Below are positions 1-8,579 of a stretch of 64,000 bases of DNA, piece after piece. The DNA is from an uncultured Bacteroidales bacterium (GTDB taxonomy: Bacteria > Bacteroidota > Bacteroidia > Bacteroidales > UBA932). The notes under the pieces are model-generated. The model searched no databases and was not told where the DNA came from. It saw only the letters and a program-made list of their open reading frames with translations. The translations under genes and the position numbers were made by a program. Location of the stretch: assembly GCA_900317845.1 (NCBI GenBank), contig ONII01000012.1, positions 1-64,000 on the forward strand, in the 5' to 3' direction. The first letter of the stretch is position 1, and each line of letters starts with the position of its first letter.

Positions 1-2291
1 GAGGTGTAACAACGCCAATCCTGGCTATTATATATACCGACAAAACGGCTAGTTGCGGTATGTTTAAGATAGCCGCTAGTGTCTAGGGTGAACACCTTAT
101 TCGCATTGGTTCCAACGCGAACACCATTATTGGTGTTGGTGCAATAGAGCCATATTTCGTCTGTTCCATTGGGGTAGAACGTGTAGTTGCCTCCGTCTTT
201 GGAAAGAGTCCATTGAATATTGTCGTCAATAGTTCCGCTGAGTTCAGATCCGTCAATTGTTACAGCGACAGCCGTGGGGGCGGCGCTTGTCCCCTTGTCA
301 TTTGAAAGCGCATAGGATCCCTTTGCATTTGTACCAACGATGACAAACACATCCGAATCTGTAATGTCTGCGAGGGCGGTCAAAACCCAAGAAACAGTAG
401 AAGAAGACGAAGATGCCTTTTTGATGGTAATGGTTTTCTTCTGGGAGTCGGACGCATTACCGTTACGGTAGACCGTAATGGTTCCAAGCGTCTGGGCAGA
501 TGCCGCTGCTTCTGTCGTGGAAGAAACCGTGACGGTTTGAGCAGAAGCATTCGCTGAACCACTCGCACCGGCCGAAACAGAAAGATTCATACCGTCTTCA
601 GTAGATGCAACGACAGCGGAATAACCGAATTCGGGTGTCGTAACCGTAAATGTCGCCGTGGTAGCATCGGCAGGGATATAAATCTCTGTATCACTGACCG
701 TGAGCGTAGATCTTAGTTGGGAAACATTAATTGTCTTGGTTACCTCGTGGTCTGCCGCAGACCAAAGAACGATAGTTCCAGTTGCAACAGATGTCGAGTA
801 GTTCGGCCCCACAGAATAGACAATGTCTCCGACGAGGGCGATTGCATCCGTAACGCAGCCGGTGACACTCGCTACTTCTACGTCATCGGAGAAATTCTTG
901 ACGGTATAGGTCCATTCTGCATTTGTTACTCCAACTGCGGGGACTTCATTGATATCGAGTGCAGAAATGGCAGGGTCGGTGTTAGGGATACTAATACTGA
1001 GCGGTCCCATACCTACATTAGAGCCTTTTTTAAAGGTCAGTCGCAAGTAGCGATAGGACGGATTAATATCAGCAGTGGAAACAAAATTCTGGGTAGAATT
1101 CTGAGAACCAGACACTGTGAATGTCTCAATGTCACTGAAGTCAATGCCGTTAGCGCTACCCGTAAGATAGAAATAGGAAGTATTGTCACCACCGATCATC
1201 TTCACGCCAAAAGAAACCTGATAGGCGGCCTTATCGAAAAACACCTGCACATAATCACCATCGCTGTCAAACTTGGTAAGATATGGTTTATGATTTTTAA
1301 CGCCATAATCACTCCCCAACCCAAAGGAAGAGAGCCCATCCGTGCTGCTGTATGCGGCAGAGCCATCTTCACCAGTAATTGCAAACGGAAGAGTAGCGGG
1401 AGTCGCAGCCTTATCGTAATTGAAATTCACCGTCTTAACCTTACCCGGGACAAAGGAAACAGCAGCCGGGAGGGTGATGCCTTTGGACAAGTCATTGACC
1501 GTGAGGGTGAGTTTCTTACCGGCAGCGGCATTGAAAGGGGCTACTGCGATATAATAATCGGCCGAAGCGCCATCTGCGAGGGGGGTGGAGTTGGAAACAG
1601 AGAGGGTGACGGACTTTCCTGTGCTACCGTCATTGGGAGTAAACACCGGAGTATTTCCTTCAAAATTAATTTTGAATTGGCCGGTGATTTCGTAATCTTC
1701 TGTTGCAAAAGAAACGCTTGTAACATCCAAGGCCGCACCGGAATCGTTGGTTACGTGAACCTTGACAACGCTCATGGCCTGATTCATGGTAATGGAGGGA
1801 GACGTACCGTTTGCAACGCCCTCTGCCTTTCCATACAGGGGGAACTTATTCCCAGCCAGGTGGGCCATCGGCTTTGTAAAATTCTGGGTCATATTACCTC
1901 CAACGGCAACATAACCTTCTCCATCAGGAGTAACATAGTTATTATGAGGATAGAAAACGTACCAGTCATTGCTAGCCTCAAAAGCATCTGTGACTGTACC
2001 TTTGAACGTATTGCTGGCCAAATCTTCTTCAGCAATGGTAAACTTGTCTCTGGTACCATATGAGGTAGAGCCGGCTTCAGTATGGAAAACTGCGATTGCA
2101 TCATTTGCAGCCCATTTAATGGATGAAAGGCTTTCTGCAGTTGTTTTGGTATCAATACCCGCAACGAGTTCAAAGGGAACACCCTGCTTGGCGGGCTCTG
2201 CATCTTTGATGATCGCTTCCTGCTTGGCGCAGTTGGTAAGAGTGAGGGTTGCTGCAATGGCCAGACCCAGAGTAAATAAAGTCTTTTTCAT
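1..2291 (-). CDS. Fimbrillin-like multidomain lipoprotein, 3' end cut by window edge
   Basis: Reading leftward from the ATG at 2291 there is an open frame of about 763 codons that runs off the window without a stop, so the C-terminus is missing. The N-terminus is an SPII lipoprotein signal with lipobox LTNC at about residue 20. Residues about 35-320 resemble fimbrillin-like (Mfa-like) modules of Bacteroidales, including the VFYPHN and GNKFPLYGKA stretches typical of that group. Later parts are Ser/Thr/Val-rich and look like repeated Ig/BACON-like sandwich domains, ending in a region with WTLSKDGGNYTFYPNG. It is probably a surface-exposed lipoprotein of unknown ligand. It is directly downstream of a 45-codon micro-ORF and of the nuclease gene on the same strand, suggesting one operon. 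The family assignment is by pattern only. Confidence 0.7.
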   Translation of the reverse strand, partial: MKKTLFTLGLAIAATLTLTNCAKQEAIIKDAEPAKQGVPFELVAGIDTKTTAESLSSIKWAANDAIAVFHTEAGSTSYGTRDKFTIAEEDLASNTFKGTVTDAFEASNDWYVFYPHNNYVTPDGEGYVAVGGNMTQNFTKPMAHLAGNKFPLYGKAEGVANGTSPSITMNQAMSVVKVHVTNDSGAALDVTSVSFATEDYEITGQFKINFEGNTPVFTPNDGSTGKSVTLSVSNSTPLADGASADYYIAVAPFNAAAGKKLTLTVNDLSKGITLPAAVSFVPGKVKTVNFNYDKAATPATLPFAITGEDGSAAYSSTDGLSSFGLGSDYGVKNHKPYLTKFDSDGDYVQVFFDKAAYQVSFGVKMIGGDNTSYFYLTGSANGIDFSDIETFTVSGSQNSTQNFVSTADINPSYRYLRLTFKKGSNVGMGPLSISIPNTDPAISALDINEVPAVGVTNAEWTYTVKNFSDDVEVASVTGCVTDAIALVGDIVYSVGPNYSTSVATGTIVLWSAADHEVTKTINVSQLRSTLTVSDTEIYIPADATTATFTVTTPEFGYSAVVASTEDGMNLSVSAGASGSANASAQTVTVSSTTEAAASAQTLGTITVYRNGNASDSQKKTITIKKASSSSSTVSWVLTALADITDSDVFVIVGTNAKGSYALSNDKGTSAAPTAVAVTIDGSELSGTIDDNIQWTLSKDGGNYTFYPNGTDEIWLYCTNTNNGVRVGTNANKVFTLDTSGYLKHTATSRFVGIYNSQDWRCYT

Positions 2292-2310
2292 AATACTTCC
2301 AGGTTTTAGG

Positions 2311-2448
2311 TTACAGCAAAGTATCAAACGTAGTATCAAACGTAATTTCACCAAGTCCATCATCGGTGAACCCGTTAATGGGGAAATCTCCGCTTTCGCA
2401 GATCACGCCCTCGATTTGTACTACGAGGGGTTCGGCCTCAGGGGCCAT
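2311..2448 (-). CDS. Micro-ORF, 45-aa peptide upstream of lipoprotein
   Basis: A 45-codon frame starts at ATG 2448 and ends in TAA at 2311-2313, 19 bp before the downstream lipoprotein start. The peptide is acidic, starts MAPEAEPLVVQIEGVICE and ends in a repeated FDTTFDT sequence encoded by a short tandem duplication (about 2320-2342). It has no signal peptide. The same arrangement, a roughly 50-aa acidic peptide immediately before a large lipoprotein gene, occurs at 5790-5945. Short peptides with a P..V..I/L..EG core and a Gly/Asp/Phe-rich tail are common before exported proteins in Bacteroidales, but I know of no established function. Coding status is inferred from position and similarity of layout. 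Confidence 0.5.
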   Translation of the reverse strand: MAPEAEPLVVQIEGVICESGDFPINGFTDDGLGEITFDTTFDTLL

Positions 2449-2512
2449 GTAAAATTGTTTTTTGTGAATAGTATAAATGATAAGTTGTTTGTTAAATTCA
2501 GCTTACAAAAGC

Positions 2513-5500
2513 CTAATAAGCCTTAAAAGACGCCCAGTCGGTAGCCGCCTCTGCCCCACTTTGCAAGGATGTAGAAAGGTTGCTGAAGAAGTCAAAGCCC
2601 GTCCAAGCCTCAATCTGGTCTACGGAGGTCACATAAGGCAGGTAGTTGGTGGAGCCGTTGGGATAGTTGTCGCGATGCTCCAGCCAGAAACCAATGGCCG
2701 ACGCCCCGGCAACAGATCCGGCATTCCACTTCACCTTCAGCAGCACCTTCCAATAATAGTTCGGTACCGGAAGCACCTTCCCGTCGCGGGTATTGGTGAT
2801 GGTTTTGATGGTTTCATTGCCATCCTTCTTGCGGAAAGCCGCACCCGTCACGACATATACCGTGTCGGAGTTGTGTTCAACAACCGAACGGACGGCCTCC
2901 TCCAAATGGGCCCAGACGCCGCCGTTGAAGCCGTTTTGCAGCTGCGGAGTCATATTGGTGGAGAAATACGTCTGCGCCATCATGTCATCTACGCCATTCC
3001 GGTCGGCATTGGGCAGCTGATGGCCACGGGCATAATGCTGGCTCGCATAAGTATCGGAAGACACATTCACGCCATATCCTTTAAATACCGACGTCTGCTT
3101 GGACTGCGGAACAACGGGATCGAATCCCCAAGACTCTTTACGTCCGCTTCCCAAATGGTCGGCACAAAGCGGATAGGCAACCCAATAGGAGGCATACATG
3201 GCAGGGTCATAAAGGATGGTGTAATTGCGGGCCTTCTTCTCATGCATGGTGGCATAATGCGTCACAGTATAAAGGTCATTCAGGGCCGATGTGGTGGTGC
3301 CGGCCATATTTTCAACGGTATAAGAAGGCATTTCCAGCCAGCCGCCGGGCGTAAACGCAGCCTTGGCAAGGGTGGTAAAGTTGACGATGGCGCCATAGTG
3401 CTCCACGTAGGTCTGTGTGGAAGAATCGAACTCTACCACATAGGCCTTTACGTAATAAGTAGTCTGTTCCGACAAGGACGGTAAAACGCAGGAGAAGTTC
3501 CCGGAAGTAGCCGCATCACTGTCTTTGGCCACCACAAACTGATCCGGATGCGCCAGGTTGTTCAAATCAGAAGAGTTGGTATCCCAGTAGAAGCCCGCTT
3601 CCAGGATGCCATTGGCCGCATTGCTGTAAGAGCCGTTCAACGTGGCATTTACCGCCTCTATATCCGTTGCCGGGCTTGTGGTTACCGCGGCTTTGGGCAT
3701 ACCGGCTGTAGCCCATTCAATCCGAATTTCAGCGACATAAATGGCGCCGCTGTTGGAACGGATACCAATGTAATTATAGTCATCAGATATAACGATCTTC
3801 TGGCGGACCGATTCGGTAGTAGAGGCTGTAACAGACCCCACCTTGGTTCCCTTCGTAGCTGTTGCACTCGCATAAAGGTCCTCACTTGCATAGGCTGCGT
3901 TCTTGGCGTAAACATCCAGCGTATTGGCCGTCCCGGCAAGCAGCGTAACGGTAACCGAACGGACATACCCTCCGGAAGTGGTGCTCCAGATGCCGTAAGG
4001 TTTTGTGCTATTTAACTGAATCACGCCATTTCCTTTGGCATTTTTACCGGCATATCGCGCATTGGATGAGAGCGCAAGGTTGGAGAAGTCCGCATAAGAA
4101 TTAGATGTGGCATTGGTCTGGCTCACCGTAATCACATCAATCTTCATTCCGGATGGCTGCGCACCTGTGGCGAAAGCTGTTCCTGCCGTTGCTTCCGAAC
4201 TCTTATCAAAATACGGGTTGGACAGGGCCGTCACTGAATAGGAGTACGATGTGCTGTAATCCAGCGCCTCCAGGGTGATGTGGTCATCCGGAACGGTTAC
4301 ATAGGAGGTGCTCCCCCCTTCCGGTGTATAGGCAAGCAAATAAGCCGCCGCACTCTCCGTCCCCGTCCAACTAATATGGACGGTATTGTTCACCTTCCCA
4401 TCCAGCGAAGCTTTTACATTCGAAGGGGCCTCCAACGCTACACGGCTGTCGTTCTTGGCGATGACCGCCACTTTACTGATGCCCACTGCACCAGAAGTCA
4501 CACGAAGACAGGCCGTATGTAAATGCAAACTACTAACATCCAGCGTATATGTCCCCGTTGTAGAGGCGGATACCGACTGATAAGCAGAGCCTATCTGCCC
4601 TGTTGAGGAATCCGTAAGGAAAATGGAACGTGTTCCGGAAATGGAGGCAACAGTAACTTCCACCCGGGCAATTTCTTCGCTGAACGTAGGTAGCTGCAGA
4701 TAACGTCCGGAATCATAGTGCAAGCCAAAATAGCCCGACGTGTAGTTTATCTTGCCAGCCCACTTGTCCCCATACATTTTCTCAAACGCGGACATATCGG
4801 TATATTCATTCGTTGTAATGCCCCGCGCATAGGCATCCGCGGCCGTAAATTCCGCGTAATCCCCCTCGTACGTATTCTCCACACCGGCTACTTCCACCAT
4901 GTTCACGTTGAACTTGGTGAGTTTGCCGTTGGCAAATTCCAGGGTGCGGTTAGCCGATGCCAGGTCCACCGTTTTGGTATAGGTGGTGGTCTCTGTCCGG
5001 ACACTTACCGTGAAATCCTTTGAAAGGACCCTTGCGCCCAAACGGAACCACACCACGATATTGCCATTGTAGGTGGTGGCCTGTGCAGGCGTAAGCTTTA
5101 ACGTGTTTCCACCACTGACAAACGTTTCTGAGAGTTCACCGGTGGCCGGATTCAAACTATATGCACCATGCAGGTTCCCCTCGGTGGTGGAGAACGTAAT
5201 CCGCTGGATACGCTCGGCCTTGGCCGGAGACTTGAGTACCATGCGGGCCGTAGCGCCCAGGCGGGCGAAACGGGCGTTGAGCTCCGTGGGCCTGTCCGGC
5301 GCAAAATGCTGATGCTCAGCCACCAGGACATCGGCCTCGATATCAAAACTGTTGGCCGGGAACGTTTGCTCGCTGGGGATGGTAATGAGGTACTGCTCCC
5401 CTACTTTGGTCAATGCCGATGACGGATACACAAAAGTATAGTCGTACGGGGGCTCCACCGCGCCGGGCAGCGACAGACCGAAGGTGGCCGTTGCGGCAGG

Positions 5501-5776
5501 GCCGGTAAGCGGGTCCGACTCCGCCTTGGGCTGCACCACGCCGTTGCCCACCTCGAATACGCCCAGGGCGTCTCCGGCCTGCCAGAGGATGCCGTATGCA
5601 TCTCCTTGATCGTCAACGACCGTCTTGGTAGCCGGATCGCCGGCTTTTACCTGCATTTGGAAGCGGTTTGCCGCAGGTTCTGGCTGGAGGACAGGCTCCT
5701 CCTGGATACGGGAGCAGGAAAGGGTGAACAGCGCAGCTGCACCCATCCACAAAAAGGAATGCAATGCTTTTCTCAT
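2513..5776 (-). CDS. Secreted lipoprotein: fimbrillin-like N-terminus, FN3 modules, C-terminal DNA/RNA non-specific endonuclease
   Basis: The product is 1087 aa with an SPII signal (lipobox TLSC, Cys21). Residues about 30-300 look like a fimbrillin-like domain (GILWQAGDALGVFEVG; FVYPSS). Residues about 445-535 and 690-800 resemble fibronectin type III modules. The last 250 residues match the NUC1-type DNA/RNA non-specific endonuclease family: motif RGHQLPNADR at 917-926 gives the catalytic His919, and NMTPQ at 941 gives the metal-ligand Asn. Enzymes of this family hydrolyse extracellular DNA and RNA with Mg2+. Anchored on the surface it could scavenge nucleotides or attack eDNA. It follows a 51-aa micro-ORF by 13 bp. 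Fusion of a fimbrillin-type module to a nuclease is notable. Confidence 0.85.
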   Translation of the reverse strand: MRKALHSFLWMGAAALFTLSCSRIQEEPVLQPEPAANRFQMQVKAGDPATKTVVDDQGDAYGILWQAGDALGVFEVGNGVVQPKAESDPLTGPAATATFGLSLPGAVEPPYDYTFVYPSSALTKVGEQYLITIPSEQTFPANSFDIEADVLVAEHQHFAPDRPTELNARFARLGATARMVLKSPAKAERIQRITFSTTEGNLHGAYSLNPATGELSETFVSGGNTLKLTPAQATTYNGNIVVWFRLGARVLSKDFTVSVRTETTTYTKTVDLASANRTLEFANGKLTKFNVNMVEVAGVENTYEGDYAEFTAADAYARGITTNEYTDMSAFEKMYGDKWAGKINYTSGYFGLHYDSGRYLQLPTFSEEIARVEVTVASISGTRSIFLTDSSTGQIGSAYQSVSASTTGTYTLDVSSLHLHTACLRVTSGAVGISKVAVIAKNDSRVALEAPSNVKASLDGKVNNTVHISWTGTESAAAYLLAYTPEGGSTSYVTVPDDHITLEALDYSTSYSYSVTALSNPYFDKSSEATAGTAFATGAQPSGMKIDVITVSQTNATSNSYADFSNLALSSNARYAGKNAKGNGVIQLNSTKPYGIWSTTSGGYVRSVTVTLLAGTANTLDVYAKNAAYASEDLYASATATKGTKVGSVTASTTESVRQKIVISDDYNYIGIRSNSGAIYVAEIRIEWATAGMPKAAVTTSPATDIEAVNATLNGSYSNAANGILEAGFYWDTNSSDLNNLAHPDQFVVAKDSDAATSGNFSCVLPSLSEQTTYYVKAYVVEFDSSTQTYVEHYGAIVNFTTLAKAAFTPGGWLEMPSYTVENMAGTTTSALNDLYTVTHYATMHEKKARNYTILYDPAMYASYWVAYPLCADHLGSGRKESWGFDPVVPQSKQTSVFKGYGVNVSSDTYASQHYARGHQLPNADRNGVDDMMAQTYFSTNMTPQLQNGFNGGVWAHLEEAVRSVVEHNSDTVYVVTGAAFRKKDGNETIKTITNTRDGKVLPVPNYYWKVLLKVKWNAGSVAGASAIGFWLEHRDNYPNGSTNYLPYVTSVDQIEAWTGFDFFSNLSTSLQSGAEAATDWASFKAY

Positions 5777-5789
5777 AGCTGTCTGTCCG

Positions 5790-5945
5790 TTAAAAATCTA
5801 GCGGGTTATTGATAATATTGCCACCATCGAACGCTTCTCCCGGGGCGTTGTTGTCTCCGAAGTTGCTCAGGTCGAGCAGGGCTCCTTCCGGTTGCAGCAC
5901 AACAGGACACACCTTGGGAGCGCTATAAACGATACGTTCTTTCAT
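5790..5945 (-). CDS. Micro-ORF, 51-aa peptide upstream of nuclease lipoprotein
   Basis: ATG at 5945, stop TAA at 5790-5792. The 51-aa peptide begins MKERIVYSAPKVCPVVLQ and ends in a Gly/Asn/Asp-rich tail (GGNIINNPLDF). It has no signal sequence. It lies 13 bp upstream of the nuclease start, so the two are almost certainly cotranscribed. A near-consensus -7 box (TATATTTA) lies about 25 bp upstream on the minus strand. Same size, composition and position as the peptide at 2311-2448. Function unknown. Confidence 0.55.
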   Translation of the reverse strand: MKERIVYSAPKVCPVVLQPEGALLDLSNFGDNNAPGEAFDGGNIINNPLDF

Positions 5946-5985
5946 TGTTGTTTGGATTGATTGGTAAATATAGCATTATTTTTTG

Positions 5986-5993
5986 TAACTTTG
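5986..5993 (+). promoter_or_regulatory. -7 box for DUF3467 operon
   Basis: TAACTTTG matches the Bacteroidetes consensus TAnnTTTG and lies 21 bp before the ATG at 6015. It is the probable promoter of the operon ending with mutY. Confidence 0.65.
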
Positions 5994-6014
5994 TACAGTT
6001 AAACGCATTATTCT

Positions 6015-6362
6015 ATGGATAACAATACCCCTAAACCCCAAAACCAGATTCAACTGGAACTGAAGCCGGAAATTGCCAAAGGCTCTTACTCCAACCTGGC
6101 CATCATATCGCATTCCCGCAGTGAGTTCATCATCGACTTCGCCACTACCCTGCCCGGGCTGGCCAAGCCGGAGATCGGCAACCGGATCATCATGACTCCG
6201 GAACACGCCAAACGCCTGATGAACGCCCTGTTCGACAACATTTCCAAGTATGAGGCCCAGTTCGGCGTCATTGACCTGGGTGGCGGCAAGGGCCCGCAGC
6301 AAGGCGGCGGCACCTTCAACCTGGCCGATTTTGGCCCGCTGGGCGGCGGAAGCAAGTCCTAA
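6015..6362 (+). CDS. DUF3467 domain protein
   Basis: The product is 115 aa, without signal peptide or membrane segment. The core (residues about 10-85, with EFIIDFATTLPG, RIIMTPEHAKRL and the tail NISKYEAQFG) fits the DUF3467 family, small cytoplasmic proteins found across Bacteroidetes and other bacteria whose function is unknown. The C-terminus is a Gly-rich tail. It is the first gene of a plus-strand operon; the next gene starts 1 bp after its stop codon. The family identification is confident; I make no functional claim. Confidence 0.85.
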   Translation: MDNNTPKPQNQIQLELKPEIAKGSYSNLAIISHSRSEFIIDFATTLPGLAKPEIGNRIIMTPEHAKRLMNALFDNISKYEAQFGVIDLGGGKGPQQGGGTFNLADFGPLGGGSKS

Positions 6363-6363
6363 G

Positions 6364-6885
6364 ATGGATTTACTCGGAATCAAGGCCTTCGCCTTAGACA
6401 TAGACGGCGTTGCCACGGATGGCGGCGTGTTTTGTAACGGCGACGGGGACCTCCTGCGCACCTACGACGCCAAAGACGGCTTTGCCATCCGCATGGCCGT
6501 GATGAACGGATTCCCGGTAGCCGTCATTACCGGCGGCAGTTCGGAGAGCATCCGTAAACGCATGGTTACCAGCGGTATAAAGGCGGAAGACGTGTTCCTT
6601 CACTGCAGGGACAAACGGGACCAGTTCCACCAGTTCTGCCAGCGCTACAACCTCCACCCGAAGGATGTCATGTACTTTGGGGACGATGTCCCGGACATGG
6701 ATGTCCTTGAGGAATGCGGCTGCGGCGTTTGTCCGGCCGATGCCGTAGAGGAAGTGAAAGCCATTGCAGACTGGGTCTCCACCCGCCCGGGCGGCAAGGG
6801 CTGCCTCCGCGAATGCATAGAAGGCACCCTTCGCGCTCAAGGGAAATGGGTGTTCGACCCCGGTGAATACAAGCGCAAATTCTAA
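6364..6885 (+). CDS. KdsC-like HAD phosphatase (3-deoxy-manno-octulosonate-8-phosphatase family)
   Basis: The product is 173 aa, the usual size of KdsC. The start at 6364 was chosen because it gives the canonical N-terminus and sits next to the previous stop. HAD motifs are intact: DIDGVATDG with Asp12/Asp14, VITGGSS (motif II), a Lys in motif III, and FGDDVPDMDVL (motif IV). KdsC removes phosphate from KDO-8-phosphate in the cytoplasm during lipid A inner-core synthesis. Close relatives act on other nonulosonates, so exact substrate is inferred. It lies between DUF3467 and maf in one operon. Confidence 0.85.
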   Translation: MDLLGIKAFALDIDGVATDGGVFCNGDGDLLRTYDAKDGFAIRMAVMNGFPVAVITGGSSESIRKRMVTSGIKAEDVFLHCRDKRDQFHQFCQRYNLHPKDVMYFGDDVPDMDVLEECGCGVCPADAVEEVKAIADWVSTRPGGKGCLRECIEGTLRAQGKWVFDPGEYKRKF

Positions 6886-6891
6886 GGACCC

Positions 6892-7488
6892 ATGGACCTT
6901 CACGGCAAGCACATTATCCTGGGCAGCAACTCCCCCAGACGGCGGGAATTGCTCAAAGGATTAGACATTGATTTTACAGTAGATACAGGCAATAACTTCC
7001 AGGAAAACTTTGGCCCGGAAGTTCCCTACGACACCGTTCCCCGCCTCATGGCGGAAGGCAAGTCCCACGGCTTTCACCGGCCGCTTGAGGAAGGCGAAAT
7101 CCTGATCACGGCAGACACCATGGTCATCCTTCCTCCCGCCGGCAGCCGCCCCGGAGAAATCCTTGGAAAGCCCAAAGACCGGGCCGATGCCTGCCGCATG
7201 CTCCGGGACCTTTCCGGACGGGGTCACCACGTAACTACCGCCGTCACCATCCGGGACAAGCACCGGGAAGAAACCTTCGAGGTAACTACCCAGGTGTGGT
7301 TCAAGCCCCTCACGGAGGCGGAAATTGCCTATTACGTAGACACCTACAAACCCTTCGACAAAGCGGGCGCCTACGCCATCCAGGAATGGATTGGCCATGT
7401 GGGCATTACGCACATCGAGGGCTCCTATTTCAACGTGGTGGGCTTCCCCGTACAGCGGGTGTACGAAAAGCTGCAAAGCTTCCTCTGA
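6892..7488 (+). CDS. maf: Maf family nucleoside triphosphate pyrophosphatase
   Basis: The product is 198 aa. The N-terminal signature LGSNSPRRRELLKGL (about residues 11-25) and the catalytic region TADTMVIL are diagnostic of Maf proteins, which hydrolyse dTTP, UTP or modified nucleotides to monophosphates and pyrophosphate and thereby keep unusual bases out of nucleic acids. The C-terminal GAYAIQEWIG and GSYFNVVGFPV motifs are also conserved. The stop TGA shares its last base with the ATG of mutY, indicating translational coupling. Pairing with mutY fits a sanitation and repair role. Confidence 0.92.
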   Translation: MDLHGKHIILGSNSPRRRELLKGLDIDFTVDTGNNFQENFGPEVPYDTVPRLMAEGKSHGFHRPLEEGEILITADTMVILPPAGSRPGEILGKPKDRADACRMLRDLSGRGHHVTTAVTIRDKHREETFEVTTQVWFKPLTEAEIAYYVDTYKPFDKAGAYAIQEWIGHVGITHIEGSYFNVVGFPVQRVYEKLQSFL

Positions 7489-8516
7489 TGCATCCTTTTT
7501 CCCAAACCATACTGGACTGGTACGCGTGCAACGGCCGGGACCTTCCCTGGCGCCGCACGCAGGACCCGTACGCCGTGTGGCTCAGTGAAATTATCCTCCA
7601 GCAAACCCGCATTGTGCAGGGCATGGATTACTGGAAACGTTTCCTGAAACGTTTTCCAACGGTTCAGGACCTGGCCGCCGCCTCCGAAGACGAGGTGATG
7701 CGCCTCTGGGAGGGTCTGGGCTATTATTCCCGTGCCCGGAACCTGCACGCCGCCGCGCAGCAAATCGTCACTTTGGGCGCATTTCCTACCACTTTAGAGG
7801 GCATTTCGTCCCTCAAGGGTGTGGGAGACTACACCGCTGCGGCCATCGGTTCCATTTGCTTTGGACTGCCGGCCGCCGTGGTGGATGGCAATGTGTACCG
7901 GGTCCTCGCCCGCCATTTTGGAGTAGAAACGCCCGTGGGCACCACCGCTGCCAAGAAGGAATTCACCGCCTTGGCCCAGCGCCTGCTGCCGCCCGGAGAG
8001 GCATCGGCCTTCAATCAGGGCATGATGGATTTTGGCGCGCTGCAATGCACCCCGCAAAACCCCGACTGCCTTACCTGCCCCCTGCAGGCCTCCTGCCATG
8101 CGTTCCGCACCGGAAGGCAAGGGGTACTGCCCGTGAAAAAAGCCGCCGCCCAAGTACAGGAGCGGCATCTGAGCTATGTATACGTGCGTTTTAACGGGGA
8201 AACGGCTATCCGCAAACGCCCGGCCGGAGATATCTGGCAAGGGCTCTGGGAGCCCCTGAGATTGCCGGTCGGGGCCGGCAATGACGCAAGTCATGCGGCT
8301 TTTTCCGAAGACGCCTTGCAACTCCTCCGCAAGGGCGTCAAGCACCAGCTCACCCACCGTACTCTTATTGCCGATTTCTACCTCTGGGAGCCCGTCCAAA
8401 GGCCTCAACTGCCGGAAGGCTATATCTGGATACAAGAAACGGAGCTGGACCGTTACGGCAAGCCCCGTTTGTTTGAAAAGCTGCTGGAAGCGATTGCCGG
8501 TCTGGGCCGGCAATGA
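7488..8516 (+). CDS. mutY: A/G-specific adenine glycosylase MutY
   Basis: The product is 342 aa from the ATG at 7488. An N-terminal HhH-GPD domain has SEIILQQTR, the helix-hairpin-helix LKGVGDYTAAAIGS and the catalytic Asp in VVDGNVYRVLAR. A [4Fe-4S] site follows with Cys spacing C-x6-C-x2-C-x5-C (CTPQNPDCLTC then PLQASC). The C-terminal NUDIX-like domain is present. MutY removes adenine opposite 8-oxoguanine. Two copies of a short palindromic repeat lie in the gene: one encodes part of a loop in the C-terminal domain (about 8261-8286), the other encodes the last residues and the stop codon. Confidence 0.95.
   Translation: MHPFSQTILDWYACNGRDLPWRRTQDPYAVWLSEIILQQTRIVQGMDYWKRFLKRFPTVQDLAAASEDEVMRLWEGLGYYSRARNLHAAAQQIVTLGAFPTTLEGISSLKGVGDYTAAAIGSICFGLPAAVVDGNVYRVLARHFGVETPVGTTAAKKEFTALAQRLLPPGEASAFNQGMMDFGALQCTPQNPDCLTCPLQASCHAFRTGRQGVLPVKKAAAQVQERHLSYVYVRFNGETAIRKRPAGDIWQGLWEPLRLPVGAGNDASHAAFSEDALQLLRKGVKHQLTHRTLIADFYLWEPVQRPQLPEGYIWIQETELDRYGKPRLFEKLLEAIAGLGRQ
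8261..8286. repeat. Intragenic palindromic repeat, copy in mutY
   Basis: ATTGCCGG (8261-8268) and CCGGCAAT (8275-8282) form an inverted repeat with a 6-nt loop, followed by GACG. It is translated in frame as part of VGAGNDAS. The same unit recurs at 8493-8518. Confidence 0.75.
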
Positions 8517-8579
8517 CGCCCGGTCTGGGCCGGCAATGACGCCCGGTCTGGGCCGTCATGCCCGACCTTGATCGGGCAT
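8493..8579. repeat. Cluster of 23-bp tandem repeats and palindrome between mutY and mscS
   Basis: A 23-bp unit (CCGGTCTGGGCCGGCAATGA plus CGC) occurs at 8497-8519 and 8520-8542, with a third partial copy from 8543. It is followed by the palindrome ATGCCCGA (8558-8565) / TCGGGCAT (8572-8579). The repeat provides the stop codon of mutY (8514-8516) and the last codons and stop of the opposing mscS gene (8556-8579). It may also act as a bidirectional transcription stop. Confidence 0.8.

Noticed and set aside
717-2063. Open frame of 448 codons on the plus strand
   Set aside because: It lies opposite the left-edge lipoprotein, which has a signal peptide and domain-like sequence. The plus-strand product has no recognisable motif or promoter.
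8493-8579. Tandem repeats as a CRISPR array
   Set aside because: Units abut without spacers, are only 23 bp and no cas gene is nearby.
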